From contig NZ_FQXP01000006.1 in assembly GCF_900130005.1 (NCBI RefSeq), forward strand, positions 128,669 through 192,668: a stretch of DNA of 64,000 bases. Reading direction: 5' to 3'. The DNA comes from Clostridium collagenovorans DSM 3089 (lineage in GTDB: Bacteria; Bacillota; Clostridia; Clostridiales; Clostridiaceae). Shown piece after piece: positions 27,290-36,468 of this stretch (its first letter is position 1; the number at the start of each line of letters is the position of its first letter). Position numbers and translations under genes: made by a program. The notes under the pieces are model-generated. The model was not told where the DNA came from, ran no database searches, and saw nothing but the letters and a program-made list of their open reading frames with translations.

Positions 27290-28582
27290 ATGAAACTTTT
27301 TGGATCAATGGAAATGATTAATAATGAGTTGTATGTGGGTGGACTTAGTGCTAAGAATATAGCAAAGACATATGGTACACCGGTTTATTTAATGGATGAA
27401 AAGCAACTTAGGGATAAATGTAAAAGATATTTAAGGAGTTTTTCTAGTAATGGTAAAAATAAAGTAGCTTATGCTGGAAAGGCATTTTTGACCCTTGCAA
27501 TGTGTAATTTAGTACATGAGGAAGGTTTATGCCTAGATGTAGTTTCAGGTGGAGAATTATTTACGGCATATAGAAGTGGATTTCCTTTAGAAAAAATATA
27601 TTTTCATGGAAATAATAAGACTATAAGTGAAATTGAAATGGGGATAAGCTTAGGGGTAGGCACCTTTGTAGTAGATAATTTTTACGAAATGGAACTTATA
27701 AATAAGATAGCTAAAGAAAAGAGTAAAGTTCAAAGAGTTATTTTAAGAATAACTCCAGGCATAGAGGCTCATACCCATGAGTATATAAAAACTGGTCAAG
27801 TAGATTCAAAATTCGGATTTACTATGCTAAATAATAATACCTTGAAGGCTGTTAAAAAAGCTATAGAACTTGAAAATATAAATTTTGCAGGACTACATTG
27901 TCACATAGGTTCTCAAATTTTTGATATACAGCCCTATGAAGATGCAGTAGATGTGATGCTGAATATAGTTCATAGCTTAGAGCAAGAAACAGGCTATAGC
28001 ATGGAAGAGGTAGATTTAGGTGGAGGCTTTGGAATATATTATAAAGAAGGAGATACACCTAAGAGTATAGAAGAATTTTCAGAAGCCATATTAAATAAAG
28101 CAAAGTTAGTTGCAGAGGAGCTTAATATGGATTTACCTACCTTAACAATAGAGCCAGGTAGATCAATAGTAGGAAATGCTGGAGTAACTTTATATACAAT
28201 AGGAACTATTAAGGAAATACCTGAGGTAAGAAAGTACGTAGCAGTTGATGGTGGAATGACAGATAATATAAGACCAGCGTTATACAGAGCAGAATATGAG
28301 AGCATTATAGCCAATAGAATGGTTTCAGAGGAAGTTGAGAAGGTTACAATCTCAGGAAAGTGCTGCGAATCAGGTGATATATTATTAAATGATACTAGTC
28401 TTTCAAAGGTTGAAAGTGGAGATATATTAGCTATAATGTCAACAGGAGCTTATGGATATTCCATGGCTAGTAATTATAATAAGATACCAAGACCACCGGT
28501 TTTAATGATAAACAATGGAGAAGCAAGGGTTATCTGTAAAAGAGAAAGCTATGAAGATATAATAAAAAATGAAGTAATATAA
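27290..28582 (+). CDS. lysA: Diaminopimelate decarboxylase
   Basis: Converts meso-diaminopimelate to lysine, the last step of the pathway, in the cytoplasm. The 430-residue PLP enzyme has the PLP lysine in YAGKAFLTLAMCNL, the VSGGELFTA motif, LHCHIGSQI, the glycine-rich VDLGGGFGIYY, EPGRSIVGNAG and the CCESGDIL substrate-binding region. Length is normal. TAGGAGG precedes the ATG. It shares the lysC transcript and the lysine riboswitch. A strongly folded inverted repeat lies 30 bases downstream in place of a usual terminator. Confidence 0.96.
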   Translation: MKLFGSMEMINNELYVGGLSAKNIAKTYGTPVYLMDEKQLRDKCKRYLRSFSSNGKNKVAYAGKAFLTLAMCNLVHEEGLCLDVVSGGELFTAYRSGFPLEKIYFHGNNKTISEIEMGISLGVGTFVVDNFYEMELINKIAKEKSKVQRVILRITPGIEAHTHEYIKTGQVDSKFGFTMLNNNTLKAVKKAIELENINFAGLHCHIGSQIFDIQPYEDAVDVMLNIVHSLEQETGYSMEEVDLGGGFGIYYKEGDTPKSIEEFSEAILNKAKLVAEELNMDLPTLTIEPGRSIVGNAGVTLYTIGTIKEIPEVRKYVAVDGGMTDNIRPALYRAEYESIIANRMVSEEVEKVTISGKCCESGDILLNDTSLSKVESGDILAIMSTGAYGYSMASNYNKIPRPPVLMINNGEARVICKRESYEDIIKNEVI

Positions 28583-28611
28583 AGTATAGTAAGATATTAT
28601 AATGTAGGTTC

Positions 28612-28728
28612 ATATATCTAAGAAGTTTTTATTAAATCCTTATCAATTATGGTTAGTATTTTTGAATCAGGATTTAATAGCTCTATACTATTAGGAAAAT
28701 TAATAGAGCCAAAACTTCTTAGATATAT
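28612..28728. repeat. Compact three-way-junction inverted repeat after lysA
   Basis: Three perfect stems meet with single-base joints. The outer stem is 18 bases (28612-28629 with 28711-28728), the second 10 bases (28631-28640 with 28669-28678), the third 7 bases (28680-28686 with 28703-28709). The joints are T28630, A28679 and C28710. It lies between convergent lysA and mntP. Neither side has a T-run directly after the outer stem, so it is not a classical terminator. It could be a structured 3' end, a small RNA, or a short mobile-element relic. No second copy was seen here. Confidence 0.7.
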
Positions 28729-28746
28729 CTACAATATTAAAGGCTA

Positions 28747-29307
28747 TTAAAAAAACAAGTGCTCTATTAATATTTTAATTCCCATGATGACTAAAATTAC
28801 TCCACCTATTAATTCAGCTTTACTTTTAAAAAGGTCTCCAGATTTCCTACCTATAAATACACCTAAGAAACAAATTAAGAATGTAACTACAGCGATTATT
28901 GTACAAGATGGTATAACGGAAACTTGTAAAAATGCAAATCCAACTCCTACAACTAAAGCATCTATACTTGTAGCTATTGCTAAACTTATAAGTACTTTGT
29001 TGTTTAGCGGATTAAAATTTTCTTTTTCATCATCTGATTTTCTAGATTCTATAATCATTTTACCACCTATAAATACAAGCATTACAAAGGCTATCCAGTG
29101 GTCAATATTTTCTATGTATGATTTGAAGCTATATCCTAAGGCGTATCCTATTAATGGCATTACACCTTGAGCAACTCCGAAAAATGCTGAAATTTTAAAA
29201 GCATGCCTATTTTTAAATTCTTTAATTAAGATACCGCTAGTTATTGATACTGCAAAGGCGTCCATTGCTAATCCTATTGCAATGGCTAAAATTGAAATAA
29301 TACTCAT
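28747..29307 (-). CDS. mntP: Manganese efflux pump MntP
   Basis: MntP exports Mn2+ across the membrane. The 186-residue protein has six membrane segments in two homologous halves, each with an acidic motif: AIGLAMDAFAVSITSG near the N-terminus and AIATSIDALVVGVGFA in the middle, corresponding to the conserved Asp residues of the family. AGAGGGGG lies ahead of the ATG. Upstream on the minus strand is a manganese riboswitch with terminator, which agrees with the function. Length fits the family (about 185-190). Confidence 0.93.
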   Translation of the reverse strand: MSIISILAIAIGLAMDAFAVSITSGILIKEFKNRHAFKISAFFGVAQGVMPLIGYALGYSFKSYIENIDHWIAFVMLVFIGGKMIIESRKSDDEKENFNPLNNKVLISLAIATSIDALVVGVGFAFLQVSVIPSCTIIAVVTFLICFLGVFIGRKSGDLFKSKAELIGGVILVIMGIKILIEHLFF

Positions 29308-29704
29308 TATTTTTCCCCCTCTTTTAGTTGAGCTTTTTTACTTAGTATTCTTTTTAAAATGAGGTTTTAACCAAAATAAAAGAGACTTATGTATAGCAAA
29401 GCTATACATAAGTCTCACTATTTAAAACAGAGCCAGGTATATTACTATACCAGCATGTTGACCCTGTTACACATTCACGTGTCAGCTACTCCCTCATGAT
29501 ATGAAAAGGATTATTAACTTTTACTATATGATTATATATAGAAAACAAATACAAGTCAATAAAATCAAAGGGTACTTTAAGTAAAGTATATAAAATATCA
29601 TATAAAAAATAAAAATGGCATATAAATCAGTATACATCATTAAATATAGACAATTGATTATATAGTGAAACAAGAAATTTTTAAAAAAGGTAAGGGGGGA
29701 GGAT
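29308..29704. other. Divergent intergenic region holding the manganese riboswitch
   Basis: This 400-base stretch carries the riboswitch described separately on the minus strand (29375-29512) and the promoter for the CPBP gene on +. Beyond 29515 no further motif was seen. Confidence 0.6.
29375..29512 (-). ncRNA. yybP-ykoY manganese riboswitch with terminator, before mntP
   Basis: Read on the minus strand, the leader has GAGGGAGTAGCTGA (the conserved GGGAGTAGC of this class) and GGTCAACATGCTGG (conserved GTCAACAT-like loop), followed by CCTGGCTC. A terminator hairpin follows with arms pairing 29382-29397 with 29401-29416, and TCTTTTATTTT on the minus strand after it. The class senses Mn2+ and usually turns expression on. 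The gene 68 bases further is mntP. This matches established use of yybP-ykoY riboswitches. Confidence 0.85.
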
Positions 29705-30529
29705 ATGAAGCAAGGAATAAAAATATTTTTCAACATACTATTATATATTTTAATTGCTATTCTCATGACTGGTGTTGTAGGAGTATTTGTAGGATTGTTT
29801 GGTATTTTCTTAGGCAATTCTCCAAATGAGCTTAAGAGCATAATAAATAATAATATTTTTATACTAATAATAATATCCTATGTTTTTTCACTAATAATGT
29901 ACAAAATGGTTTTCTCAATAAAAAAGGAAAAGTTTATAAAGAGATTTTGTTTTAATAAGTTTGAAAAAACACATCTAGGTTACATTACAATGATGGCAGT
30001 AGGCTTAAGTTTAATAGCGTGTTCAATTATGGCTATATTTAAAGGAGAGGGATCTGCTTATAACAGTGTACTAACTAATATATCTAGTAATGGGTATAAA
30101 ATTTTCAGTGTAGTACTATTAGTGTGTGTTATCCCTATTTTTGAGGAAATTGTTTTTAGAGGATTAATATTTATTGAACTTAGAAGAGGCTTAAGTTTCG
30201 AGATTAGTGCTGTTATACAGGCTTTGATTTTTGGAATATGTCATATGGATGTAGTACAAGGTATATATACTTTCTTACTTGGATTGTTATTATGCTTTGT
30301 ATATGAGGGAACAGTATCTATATGGTCTAATATATATTTGCATGGAGTATTTAATTTATTAGGTGTTCTTATAGTTCCATTAATAATGCCTAGCAATGTT
30401 ATTATTCGATGCGCTTATATAATAATAGGAATAGCTTTAGTTGCTTTTTCTTCATATAAGTTTTACTCAGTAGTAGACATGCCTAGAAAAAAAGCTATTC
30501 AAAGTTTTCAACCAGAGTATTTTTTATAA
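29705..30529 (+). CDS. CPBP family intramembrane protease
   Basis: A 274-residue membrane protein with about eight hydrophobic segments. The C-terminal half has the family motifs IPIFEEIVFRGLIF (EExxxR, the glutamates and arginine of the active site), then FGICHMDVVQGIYTF (conserved His) and SNIYLHGVFNLLG (second conserved His and Asn). CPBP proteins include CAAX prenyl proteases and bacteriocin-processing or immunity proteins; the substrate here is unknown. No bacteriocin-like gene is adjacent. GGGGGGAGG lies just before the ATG. Confidence 0.87.
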   Translation: MKQGIKIFFNILLYILIAILMTGVVGVFVGLFGIFLGNSPNELKSIINNNIFILIIISYVFSLIMYKMVFSIKKEKFIKRFCFNKFEKTHLGYITMMAVGLSLIACSIMAIFKGEGSAYNSVLTNISSNGYKIFSVVLLVCVIPIFEEIVFRGLIFIELRRGLSFEISAVIQALIFGICHMDVVQGIYTFLLGLLLCFVYEGTVSIWSNIYLHGVFNLLGVLIVPLIMPSNVIIRCAYIIIGIALVAFSSYKFYSVVDMPRKKAIQSFQPEYFL

Positions 30530-30627
30530 GAAAAATTAAAAAAGTTCATTGTTTGAGGAAGATTTAGCTCATAATTTCAGTGATGGAAACATATAAATTC
30601 TTATAAATAATAAGGGGGAAATATAAG

Positions 30628-30876
30628 ATGAAAGCTCAATATTATTATTGTAATCAATGTAAGAGAGTTTTTGAGGAATCAGGAGAATGTAAGTTTTGCA
30701 ACAGCAAGGACATAAAGGTGCTTAAATTAGGAACATCTGTAAATATAATAGGAAGTAAGACAAAAGGGAAGTTTGTAAAAAGTATTAATGAAAATCTACA
30801 ATTAATAATAATTGATGAGGCTAAGAATAAAGTATTAAAAGAAGTTAAGGCCGAAAAATTAAGAAAAGTTTTGTAG
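30628..30876 (+). CDS. Small zinc-ribbon protein
   Basis: An 82-residue protein with two CxxC pairs, CNQC and CKFC, in the first 30 residues, typical of a zinc ribbon. The rest is beta-rich and basic (VNIIGSKTKGKFVKSINENL) without a family I can name. Two possible roles are RNA or DNA binding, or a small regulator; neither is supported beyond the ribbon. AAGGGGGAAA precedes the ATG. The DUF4230 gene starts 24 bases after its stop, so both may be one unit. Confidence 0.6.
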   Translation: MKAQYYYCNQCKRVFEESGECKFCNSKDIKVLKLGTSVNIIGSKTKGKFVKSINENLQLIIIDEAKNKVLKEVKAEKLRKVL

Positions 30877-30900
30877 GTTATGAATTGGAAGGATTAAGTT

Positions 30901-31554
30901 ATGATTGGTAGGAGATATAAGAAAAAATGCAAGAGGAGTAGGGATGAGGGTAGTAATGAATATAAAAAGATACCTTTAAGAAATATTTTTGTGCTTATTT
31001 TAGTATGTGTTATGGCTATTTCTGTTTTTAGTTTTATGCTTAAGTTTAAAACACAGCAGAAAATTGAAAATACATCTAGCACCATAGCAAATAAGCTAGA
31101 AGAATTATCAGAGATATCTTCATTAAAATATAATTACACCTCTGTTGTTGGAATTCAGGAGCATTTAAGTTTTGATAAATTAAAGATACCTTTTACAGAA
31201 AAATCCTTTTTGCTTCAGTATAATGGATATGTTAAATTTGGAACTGACTTAAGCAAAGCTAAGATAGACATAGATAGAAAGTTAAGCCATGTAAGTATTG
31301 ATTTAAATAATTGTGCAATTTTAGATAGTGTAGTGGATATGAATAATTTAACTGTATATGATGAGAAATGGACAATATTTAATAAACTATCAACGCAAGA
31401 AGTAATTGATGAAATAGCTAAGGATCAAAAAAATAAAGAGACTCAATTACTTAAGGATGGTTATGTTGAAGAGTCTAATAGTAAAATTTCTGTTTTAGTA
31501 AGAGAAATGTTGTACTCTATGGGCTTTGAAAAGGTGGACATAAAGTTCTCTTAA
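30901..31554 (+). CDS. DUF4230 domain-containing membrane-anchored protein
   Basis: A 217-residue protein with a basic N-terminus, one membrane helix (about 28-48, NIFVLILVCVMAISVFSFML) and an extracellular domain matching DUF4230: ELSEISSLKYNYTSVVGI, then FLLQYNGYVKFGTDLSKAKIDID and LPNCAI-type VSIDLNNCAILDSVVD. The function of the family is not known. It follows the zinc-ribbon gene and ends before a clear terminator. Ribosome site GGAAGGATT is reasonable. Confidence 0.82.
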   Translation: MIGRRYKKKCKRSRDEGSNEYKKIPLRNIFVLILVCVMAISVFSFMLKFKTQQKIENTSSTIANKLEELSEISSLKYNYTSVVGIQEHLSFDKLKIPFTEKSFLLQYNGYVKFGTDLSKAKIDIDRKLSHVSIDLNNCAILDSVVDMNNLTVYDEKWTIFNKLSTQEVIDEIAKDQKNKETQLLKDGYVEESNSKISVLVREMLYSMGFEKVDIKFS

Positions 31555-31591
31555 ACTAACTTAAGTATAACTAAGAGCTTTAAGCATAAGA

Positions 31592-31634
31592 GAAGGTACT
31601 GCTTCAAAAGTTTATTTTGTAGCAGTACCTTTTA
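31592..31634. terminator. Intrinsic terminator after the DUF4230 gene
   Basis: An 11-base perfect inverted repeat (31593-31603 with 31621-31631) with a 17-base loop and a TTT tail. It lies 38 bases after the DUF4230 stop. The reverse strand also has A-rich sequence, so it may serve the convergent kinase gene. Confidence 0.8.
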
Positions 31635-31802
31635 AGTTACATAAGTTCTAATTAATATTATATATTTCTATTAATAGTTCACTTTCTTCTATAATGAACA
31701 TCATATTTAAGATAGAAAAAAGATTAATTATTAAACTATATATAGTTACAAATATTTGAGATATAAATGAAAGTATCTCGTATATTAAGATCACTTATTT
31801 AT

Positions 31803-33740
31803 TTAGTTATAGATATCTGAGAACTCTATTTTAATTTTCTCTACTTTATTAGTATGTGTATAAGTAGAAGGTCCATCTGAGTTATCATCATCATCTGTAA
31901 GCATAACAGGTAAAGAAATAGTAAATTCTGTACCTACATTCAATTCGCTTGTAACGGAAATAGTTCCGCCATGTAATTCAATAAGAGATTTTATAAGATA
32001 CAATCCAATTCCGCTACCCTCATGACGTCTACTTAATAGAGGGTCAACTTGTTTAAATCGCTCGAAGATAGTGTTTAGCTTATCTGGAGGTATACCAGAA
32101 CCAGTATCTTTTATGCAAATATCCACACTCTTATCTTTATCATAAATATTAACCTCAATTACATCTCCAGGTTTTGTGAATTTAGTAGCGTTAGAAATTA
32201 AATTTAAAATTATACGCTCCATTTTTTCACCATCTACGGCCATTAATTTTTCCTCTATCTCTGTATCAAAGATTATACTTCTACCCATAGATTCTACATA
32301 GTTTACAGTTGAAAGTGATATTGTTTCAACTACATCAACTATATTTTCATTTTTAAGGTTTAATTCCATGAAACCAGATTCAATTTTAGTTAAATCAATT
32401 AAGTTATTTACAAGTCTTAAAAGCCTGTAACAGTTTTGTTTAATAGTGCCAGTATATCCAATCAACTTATGTTTATCTAATTCTAAGTCGTTATTTTCAG
32501 TATATAATTTAAATAATTGCGCTGTTGAGAAGATTATATTTAATGGAGTTTTCAACTCATGTGAGATATTGGCAAAGAACTCCGTTTTAACCTTATCATT
32601 TTGAACAACCTCATCTACTAGTCGCTGATTTTCTGCAATCATATGATTAAAGCTAGAAGCTAGGACTCCTATTTCATCCTTTGAATCTACGGTAGCTCTA
32701 ACATTTAAATTACCGTTGCTTACCTCTTCTATACAATCCTTAAGTTTATTGATTGGTTGTACTAAGGTATTAGCTAAAATATAAGCAATTAATGAGCCTA
32801 TTATAAATACCACAATACCAACCATGATGGTTAGACATAACATGAAGTAAGACGGTCTTTTTAAGTCAGCATAAGTATTAACACTTACAATATACCAATC
32901 CCAATCTTGAAAATATTTAAAGGAAGAAACCTTTGTAACACCTTCAAACTCATAGGTTATTTGCCCATTCTTTTGCTCTATTATAGACTTAACAAAGGAT
33001 TCCGCTGCAAGATTTTGATTTTTCATATATGGATGACTAATTAAATCTCCTGCACTGTTCATAATATAAACATATCCAGTATTTCCTATTTGTATAGATC
33101 TTAGAGTATTTTCTAAGTGCTCATCTAAGTATTTATATCCTAATGAAAATGCTCCTATAACAACATTTTTATCATTGACTAAGGGATGATACACAGTAGA
33201 GAACCATTCATCACCTAATTTTACTTTTCCATAATAAGATTTATTGCTTAAAAGACTTTTTAAAAGTTCACTGGAATGAGTATTAGGTGAGCAAGGATAA
33301 TTCAAGTAACTTTCATTAAAGCTACAATTTATAGGAACTAGATCATTATCATCTAATACAAAAAACGTAGTAAATGTATTAGTTGAATCCGAAATGCTTT
33401 GGATTACTTCATTATTTTTAAAAATTTTAGTACCACCTATATATAAAGTAGGTAAATCTACTCCGTTTATAGTAGCTAGCTCATCATAATTCAGTGAGGG
33501 AGTTCCATAACTACTGATAAGTTTTTCAGCTAAGTTAACATTAGACTCCAAACTTTCAGATAATAGATTATCTCTAACACTAACAGTAGTTTCTAAGAGA
33601 GTTACAATAGTATCACTTTTCTCAGTAACCTCTTTGAAAATTGCATTTTCAGAGTAGCTACCTATTATAAATCCTAATACTGTTAATGAGAACGTGATTA
33701 AGAATATGTAACTTATTATTAATTTTGATTTTATATTCAT
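31803..33740 (-). CDS. Sensor histidine kinase with extracellular Cache domain
   Basis: From ATG 33740 the protein has 645 residues. Order: membrane helix (about 7-29), a large extracellular double-Cache-type sensing domain (30 to about 290, with GNTGYVYIMNSAGDLISHP), a second helix (about 298-323), HAMP (QPINKLKDCIEEVSNGNL), HisKA with H394 in FFANISHELKTPLN, and HATPase with NLISNATKF, DTGSGIPPDKL and GSGIGLYLIKSLIELHGG. I chose the start after GAGGTGAT. It has no response regulator beside it, so it is an orphan kinase. It is divergent from citC; a citrate-related role is only a suggestion. Confidence 0.92.
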   Translation of the reverse strand: MNIKSKLIISYIFLITFSLTVLGFIIGSYSENAIFKEVTEKSDTIVTLLETTVSVRDNLLSESLESNVNLAEKLISSYGTPSLNYDELATINGVDLPTLYIGGTKIFKNNEVIQSISDSTNTFTTFFVLDDNDLVPINCSFNESYLNYPCSPNTHSSELLKSLLSNKSYYGKVKLGDEWFSTVYHPLVNDKNVVIGAFSLGYKYLDEHLENTLRSIQIGNTGYVYIMNSAGDLISHPYMKNQNLAAESFVKSIIEQKNGQITYEFEGVTKVSSFKYFQDWDWYIVSVNTYADLKRPSYFMLCLTIMVGIVVFIIGSLIAYILANTLVQPINKLKDCIEEVSNGNLNVRATVDSKDEIGVLASSFNHMIAENQRLVDEVVQNDKVKTEFFANISHELKTPLNIIFSTAQLFKLYTENNDLELDKHKLIGYTGTIKQNCYRLLRLVNNLIDLTKIESGFMELNLKNENIVDVVETISLSTVNYVESMGRSIIFDTEIEEKLMAVDGEKMERIILNLISNATKFTKPGDVIEVNIYDKDKSVDICIKDTGSGIPPDKLNTIFERFKQVDPLLSRRHEGSGIGLYLIKSLIELHGGTISVTSELNVGTEFTISLPVMLTDDDDNSDGPSTYTHTNKVEKIKIEFSDIYN

Positions 33741-33994
33741 TCTTAAGAAAATCACCTCAACTTTAATAATTTTTAACAAAGAAGTATCCTAAAATATAGT
33801 ATAAGACAAAAAACGAAAAAATTCTACTTTTATAGTAGGAAAAAAATTATAATTTATATTAACATATGTATTTTTGTGCAAAAATATGAGGGAATATGGA
33901 GAAAAAATAATGTAAACTTAAATAATTAAGTCAATATATAGTAATGAACTTAGTGATATACTAGGTGTAAGATTTATTTTATAGAGGTGAAATC

Positions 33995-35041
33995 ATGGAT
34001 TATAATTTAAATATAGAAAAAATTAGCTTAAATAATGAAAAAGATATAATAGAAGTCAAAGAATTTTTAAAAGGATTTGATTTGAATTTAGATGAAAATA
34101 TAGATTATACAGTGGCAATAAGAGCTCAAGATGAAATTAAGGCTACGGCATCAAAAAGTAAAAATGTATTTAAGTGTTTTGCTATAGCTAAGGACTTACA
34201 AGGTGAAGGAATAGCTAATAAATTAATTACGGCTTTAAATGATAAGCTTTTTGAAGAAGGAGTTTATCACAGCTTTATTTTTACAAAGCCTGATAATTTA
34301 GATTTATTTAAGGATATAGGATATAAGTTCATAGCAGAAGGAGAAGGTGTAGTGCTTTTAGAAAATGGTATGGACAATATTGAGAGATACTTAGAGAGAA
34401 TTAAGAAGAAATACAATATTGATACTAATAAAGAACATTCAGCTTTAGTAATGAACTGCAATCCTTTTACTAAGGGTCATAGATATCTTATAGAAACAGC
34501 AGCTAAAAACTCAGAGCAAGTTTTAGTATTTATAGTTGAAGAGGATAAATCTTTATTCCCATTTAAGGTTAGGTATAACTTAGTAAAAGAAGGTGTAAAG
34601 GATTTAGAAAATGTCACAGTAATACCAGGAGGAGAGTACATAATATCCTCTGCTACTTTCCCAACGTACTTTTTAAGAGAAGAAAGTAAGGTGTTAAAGG
34701 GATTTACATCTTTGGATGCTAATATTTTTGGAAAGCATTTTTGTAGAGGTTTAAATATAGATAAAAGGTTTGTAGGAGAAGAGCCTTATTGTAATGTAAC
34801 AAGAGCTTATAATGAAACTCTAGAGGAAGTATTAAAGTCCTATGGTGTTAAACTAGAGATAATTGAAAGAAAAAGTGAAAATGGGGTTAAGATAAGTGCT
34901 TCTATGGTTAGAGACATAATTAAAAAGAAGGAAGTAGAGGATATAAGGGATTTGGTACCAGAGGTAACTTATAACTTCCTAAAAAGTGAGGGTGCAGCAT
35001 CAATAGTTGAAAAAATAAAGAAGAGTAATTCTGTTCATTAG
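33995..35041 (+). CDS. citC: Citrate lyase ligase CitC
   Basis: Acetylates the prosthetic-group thiol of citrate lyase acyl-carrier protein using acetate and ATP. The 348-residue protein has an N-terminal GNAT-like domain (to about 130, with DLQGEGIANKLITALND) and a C-terminal nucleotidyltransferase domain with MNCNPFTKGHRYLIE and ISASMVRDIIKK, the usual CitC architecture. GAGGTGA precedes the ATG. CitX and CitG follow directly. The citrate lyase subunits citD, citE and citF are not in this window. Confidence 0.9.
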   Translation: MDYNLNIEKISLNNEKDIIEVKEFLKGFDLNLDENIDYTVAIRAQDEIKATASKSKNVFKCFAIAKDLQGEGIANKLITALNDKLFEEGVYHSFIFTKPDNLDLFKDIGYKFIAEGEGVVLLENGMDNIERYLERIKKKYNIDTNKEHSALVMNCNPFTKGHRYLIETAAKNSEQVLVFIVEEDKSLFPFKVRYNLVKEGVKDLENVTVIPGGEYIISSATFPTYFLREESKVLKGFTSLDANIFGKHFCRGLNIDKRFVGEEPYCNVTRAYNETLEEVLKSYGVKLEIIERKSENGVKISASMVRDIIKKKEVEDIRDLVPEVTYNFLKSEGAASIVEKIKKSNSVH

Positions 35042-35050
35042 GAGAGTGCT

Positions 35051-35557
35051 ATGAAGGGTTTAGAGAGGATATTAGAAGCTAGAGAGAAAAGGGTAGAGCT
35101 ACAAAGACAGTTACAAGAGGAGTATAAGCTTCCAATGCTTGTACTTAGAGCTAATATGCCAGGAATAGATAAGGACAATGAAATTTCTAATAATATTGTT
35201 GAGTTTATAAATGAACTAATACTGGAGATATTAAATGAAAAGATTATTTACACAACTTTTATTAATGAGGGGGAAGGTCCTATAATTATACATGTTGTGG
35301 ACTTAGACTCTAAGGAGTTAAAGGGTATGGCAATTTCAATAGAAGAAACTCATCAGCTTGGAAGATGTGTTGATATTGACGTATATGATGAAAATAGCTG
35401 TGGAATAAGCAGAAGAGATTTAGGATATAGTGCAAGAAGATGTTTTTTATGTGATGAGGAAGCACATATTTGCGTTAGAAGTAGAAAGCATAATATAGAA
35501 GATGTTATTAAATTTATAGAGAACAAGTATGAGCAATATTGTAAGTATAGGAGTTAA
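35051..35557 (+). CDS. citX: Holo-citrate-lyase ACP synthase CitX
   Basis: CitX transfers the phosphoribosyl-dephospho-CoA group to the acyl-carrier subunit of citrate lyase. The 168-residue protein shows the family motifs LRANMPGIDK, EETHQLGRCVDIDVYD, SRRDLGYSARRCFLCDEEAHICVRSRKH. It is a stand-alone protein, whereas some bacteria have a CitXG fusion. GGAGAG sits ahead of the ATG, nine bases after the citC stop. The next gene is citG after two bases. Confidence 0.93.
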   Translation: MKGLERILEAREKRVELQRQLQEEYKLPMLVLRANMPGIDKDNEISNNIVEFINELILEILNEKIIYTTFINEGEGPIIIHVVDLDSKELKGMAISIEETHQLGRCVDIDVYDENSCGISRRDLGYSARRCFLCDEEAHICVRSRKHNIEDVIKFIENKYEQYCKYRS

Positions 35558-35559
35558 AC

Positions 35560-36468
35560 ATGGAAAATATTAAGGTTAATAATTTCTTAAGCTATACCCT
35601 TGGAGAGTATGCTACGGAAGCAATGATGTATGAAGTTGCAGTATACCCTTCACCAGGGCTAGTGTCTCCTGTATCTAATGGAGCCCATGAAGATATGGAT
35701 TACTATACCTTTTTAAAAAGCACTGCTGTATTAAGCAAGTACATGATATTCTTTGCAGAAAGTGGATTTAGCAAGGAAAACTTAAAGAATATTTTTAGTA
35801 TTATACGGAAAATAGGCATAGAGGCAGAAAGGGATATGTTTAAGAAAACTGAAAACATAAATACACATAAAGGAATGATTTTCTTAATGGGTATAACCTT
35901 AGCCAATACTGCTAAAGCCTTATATGAGAATACAGGATTTTATAGTATAAAAGAAAATATAAAAACCATGACAAGGGGTATAGTTTCTAATGAGTTAAGA
36001 GAAATAAAGAATTTATATGAGAAGTTTCATGAGGTGGAAATCATTGAGACTAATTTAGGGAGAAAATTAACTTATGGAGAAAAGTTATATATAAATTATG
36101 GTATAGAAGGTATACGTGGAGAGGTAGAGAGTGGATTAAGTGTTGTATTTGATGGAGCACTTAAGGTGTATGAAGCTAATGAACACAAAGAAGAACATGT
36201 GAGAATATTAAGGACTCTTGCTTATTTAATGGGACACTGCAAGGACTCAACCTTATTACATAGACATAATATAGAAGTTATAGAAGAAGTAAATGCATTA
36301 GGAAAAAGACTTTTAGAAATAGAGAGCGATAAGGAATTCTTAAGAGAGTTAGAAGAAGTTAATAAGGATTTTAGTATTAGAAGAATAAGTCCAGGGGGAA
36401 CGGCAGATCTTTTAGCTGTAACCATATTTTTGAGTAAAGTTAAGAAGGAAATTTTTAAAGAAGCCTAA
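35560..36468 (+). CDS. citG: Triphosphoribosyl-dephospho-CoA synthase CitG
   Basis: CitG makes the triphosphoribosyl-dephospho-CoA precursor of the citrate lyase prosthetic group. The 302-residue protein has the family motifs AVYPSPGLVSPVSNGAHEDM near the N-terminus, YGIEGIRGEVESGL in the middle, LMGHCKDSTLLHRH and ISPGGTADLLAVTIFL at the end. It completes a citCXG maturation set. A terminator follows 34 bases after the stop, so no citDEF genes belong to this transcript. Confidence 0.93.
   Translation: MENIKVNNFLSYTLGEYATEAMMYEVAVYPSPGLVSPVSNGAHEDMDYYTFLKSTAVLSKYMIFFAESGFSKENLKNIFSIIRKIGIEAERDMFKKTENINTHKGMIFLMGITLANTAKALYENTGFYSIKENIKTMTRGIVSNELREIKNLYEKFHEVEIIETNLGRKLTYGEKLYINYGIEGIRGEVESGLSVVFDGALKVYEANEHKEEHVRILRTLAYLMGHCKDSTLLHRHNIEVIEEVNALGKRLLEIESDKEFLRELEEVNKDFSIRRISPGGTADLLAVTIFLSKVKKEIFKEA

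Noticed and set aside
28784..29170. A 128-residue open frame on + inside mntP
   Set aside because: It lies antisense to a well-supported gene with matching riboswitch, has no family resemblance and no ribosome site.
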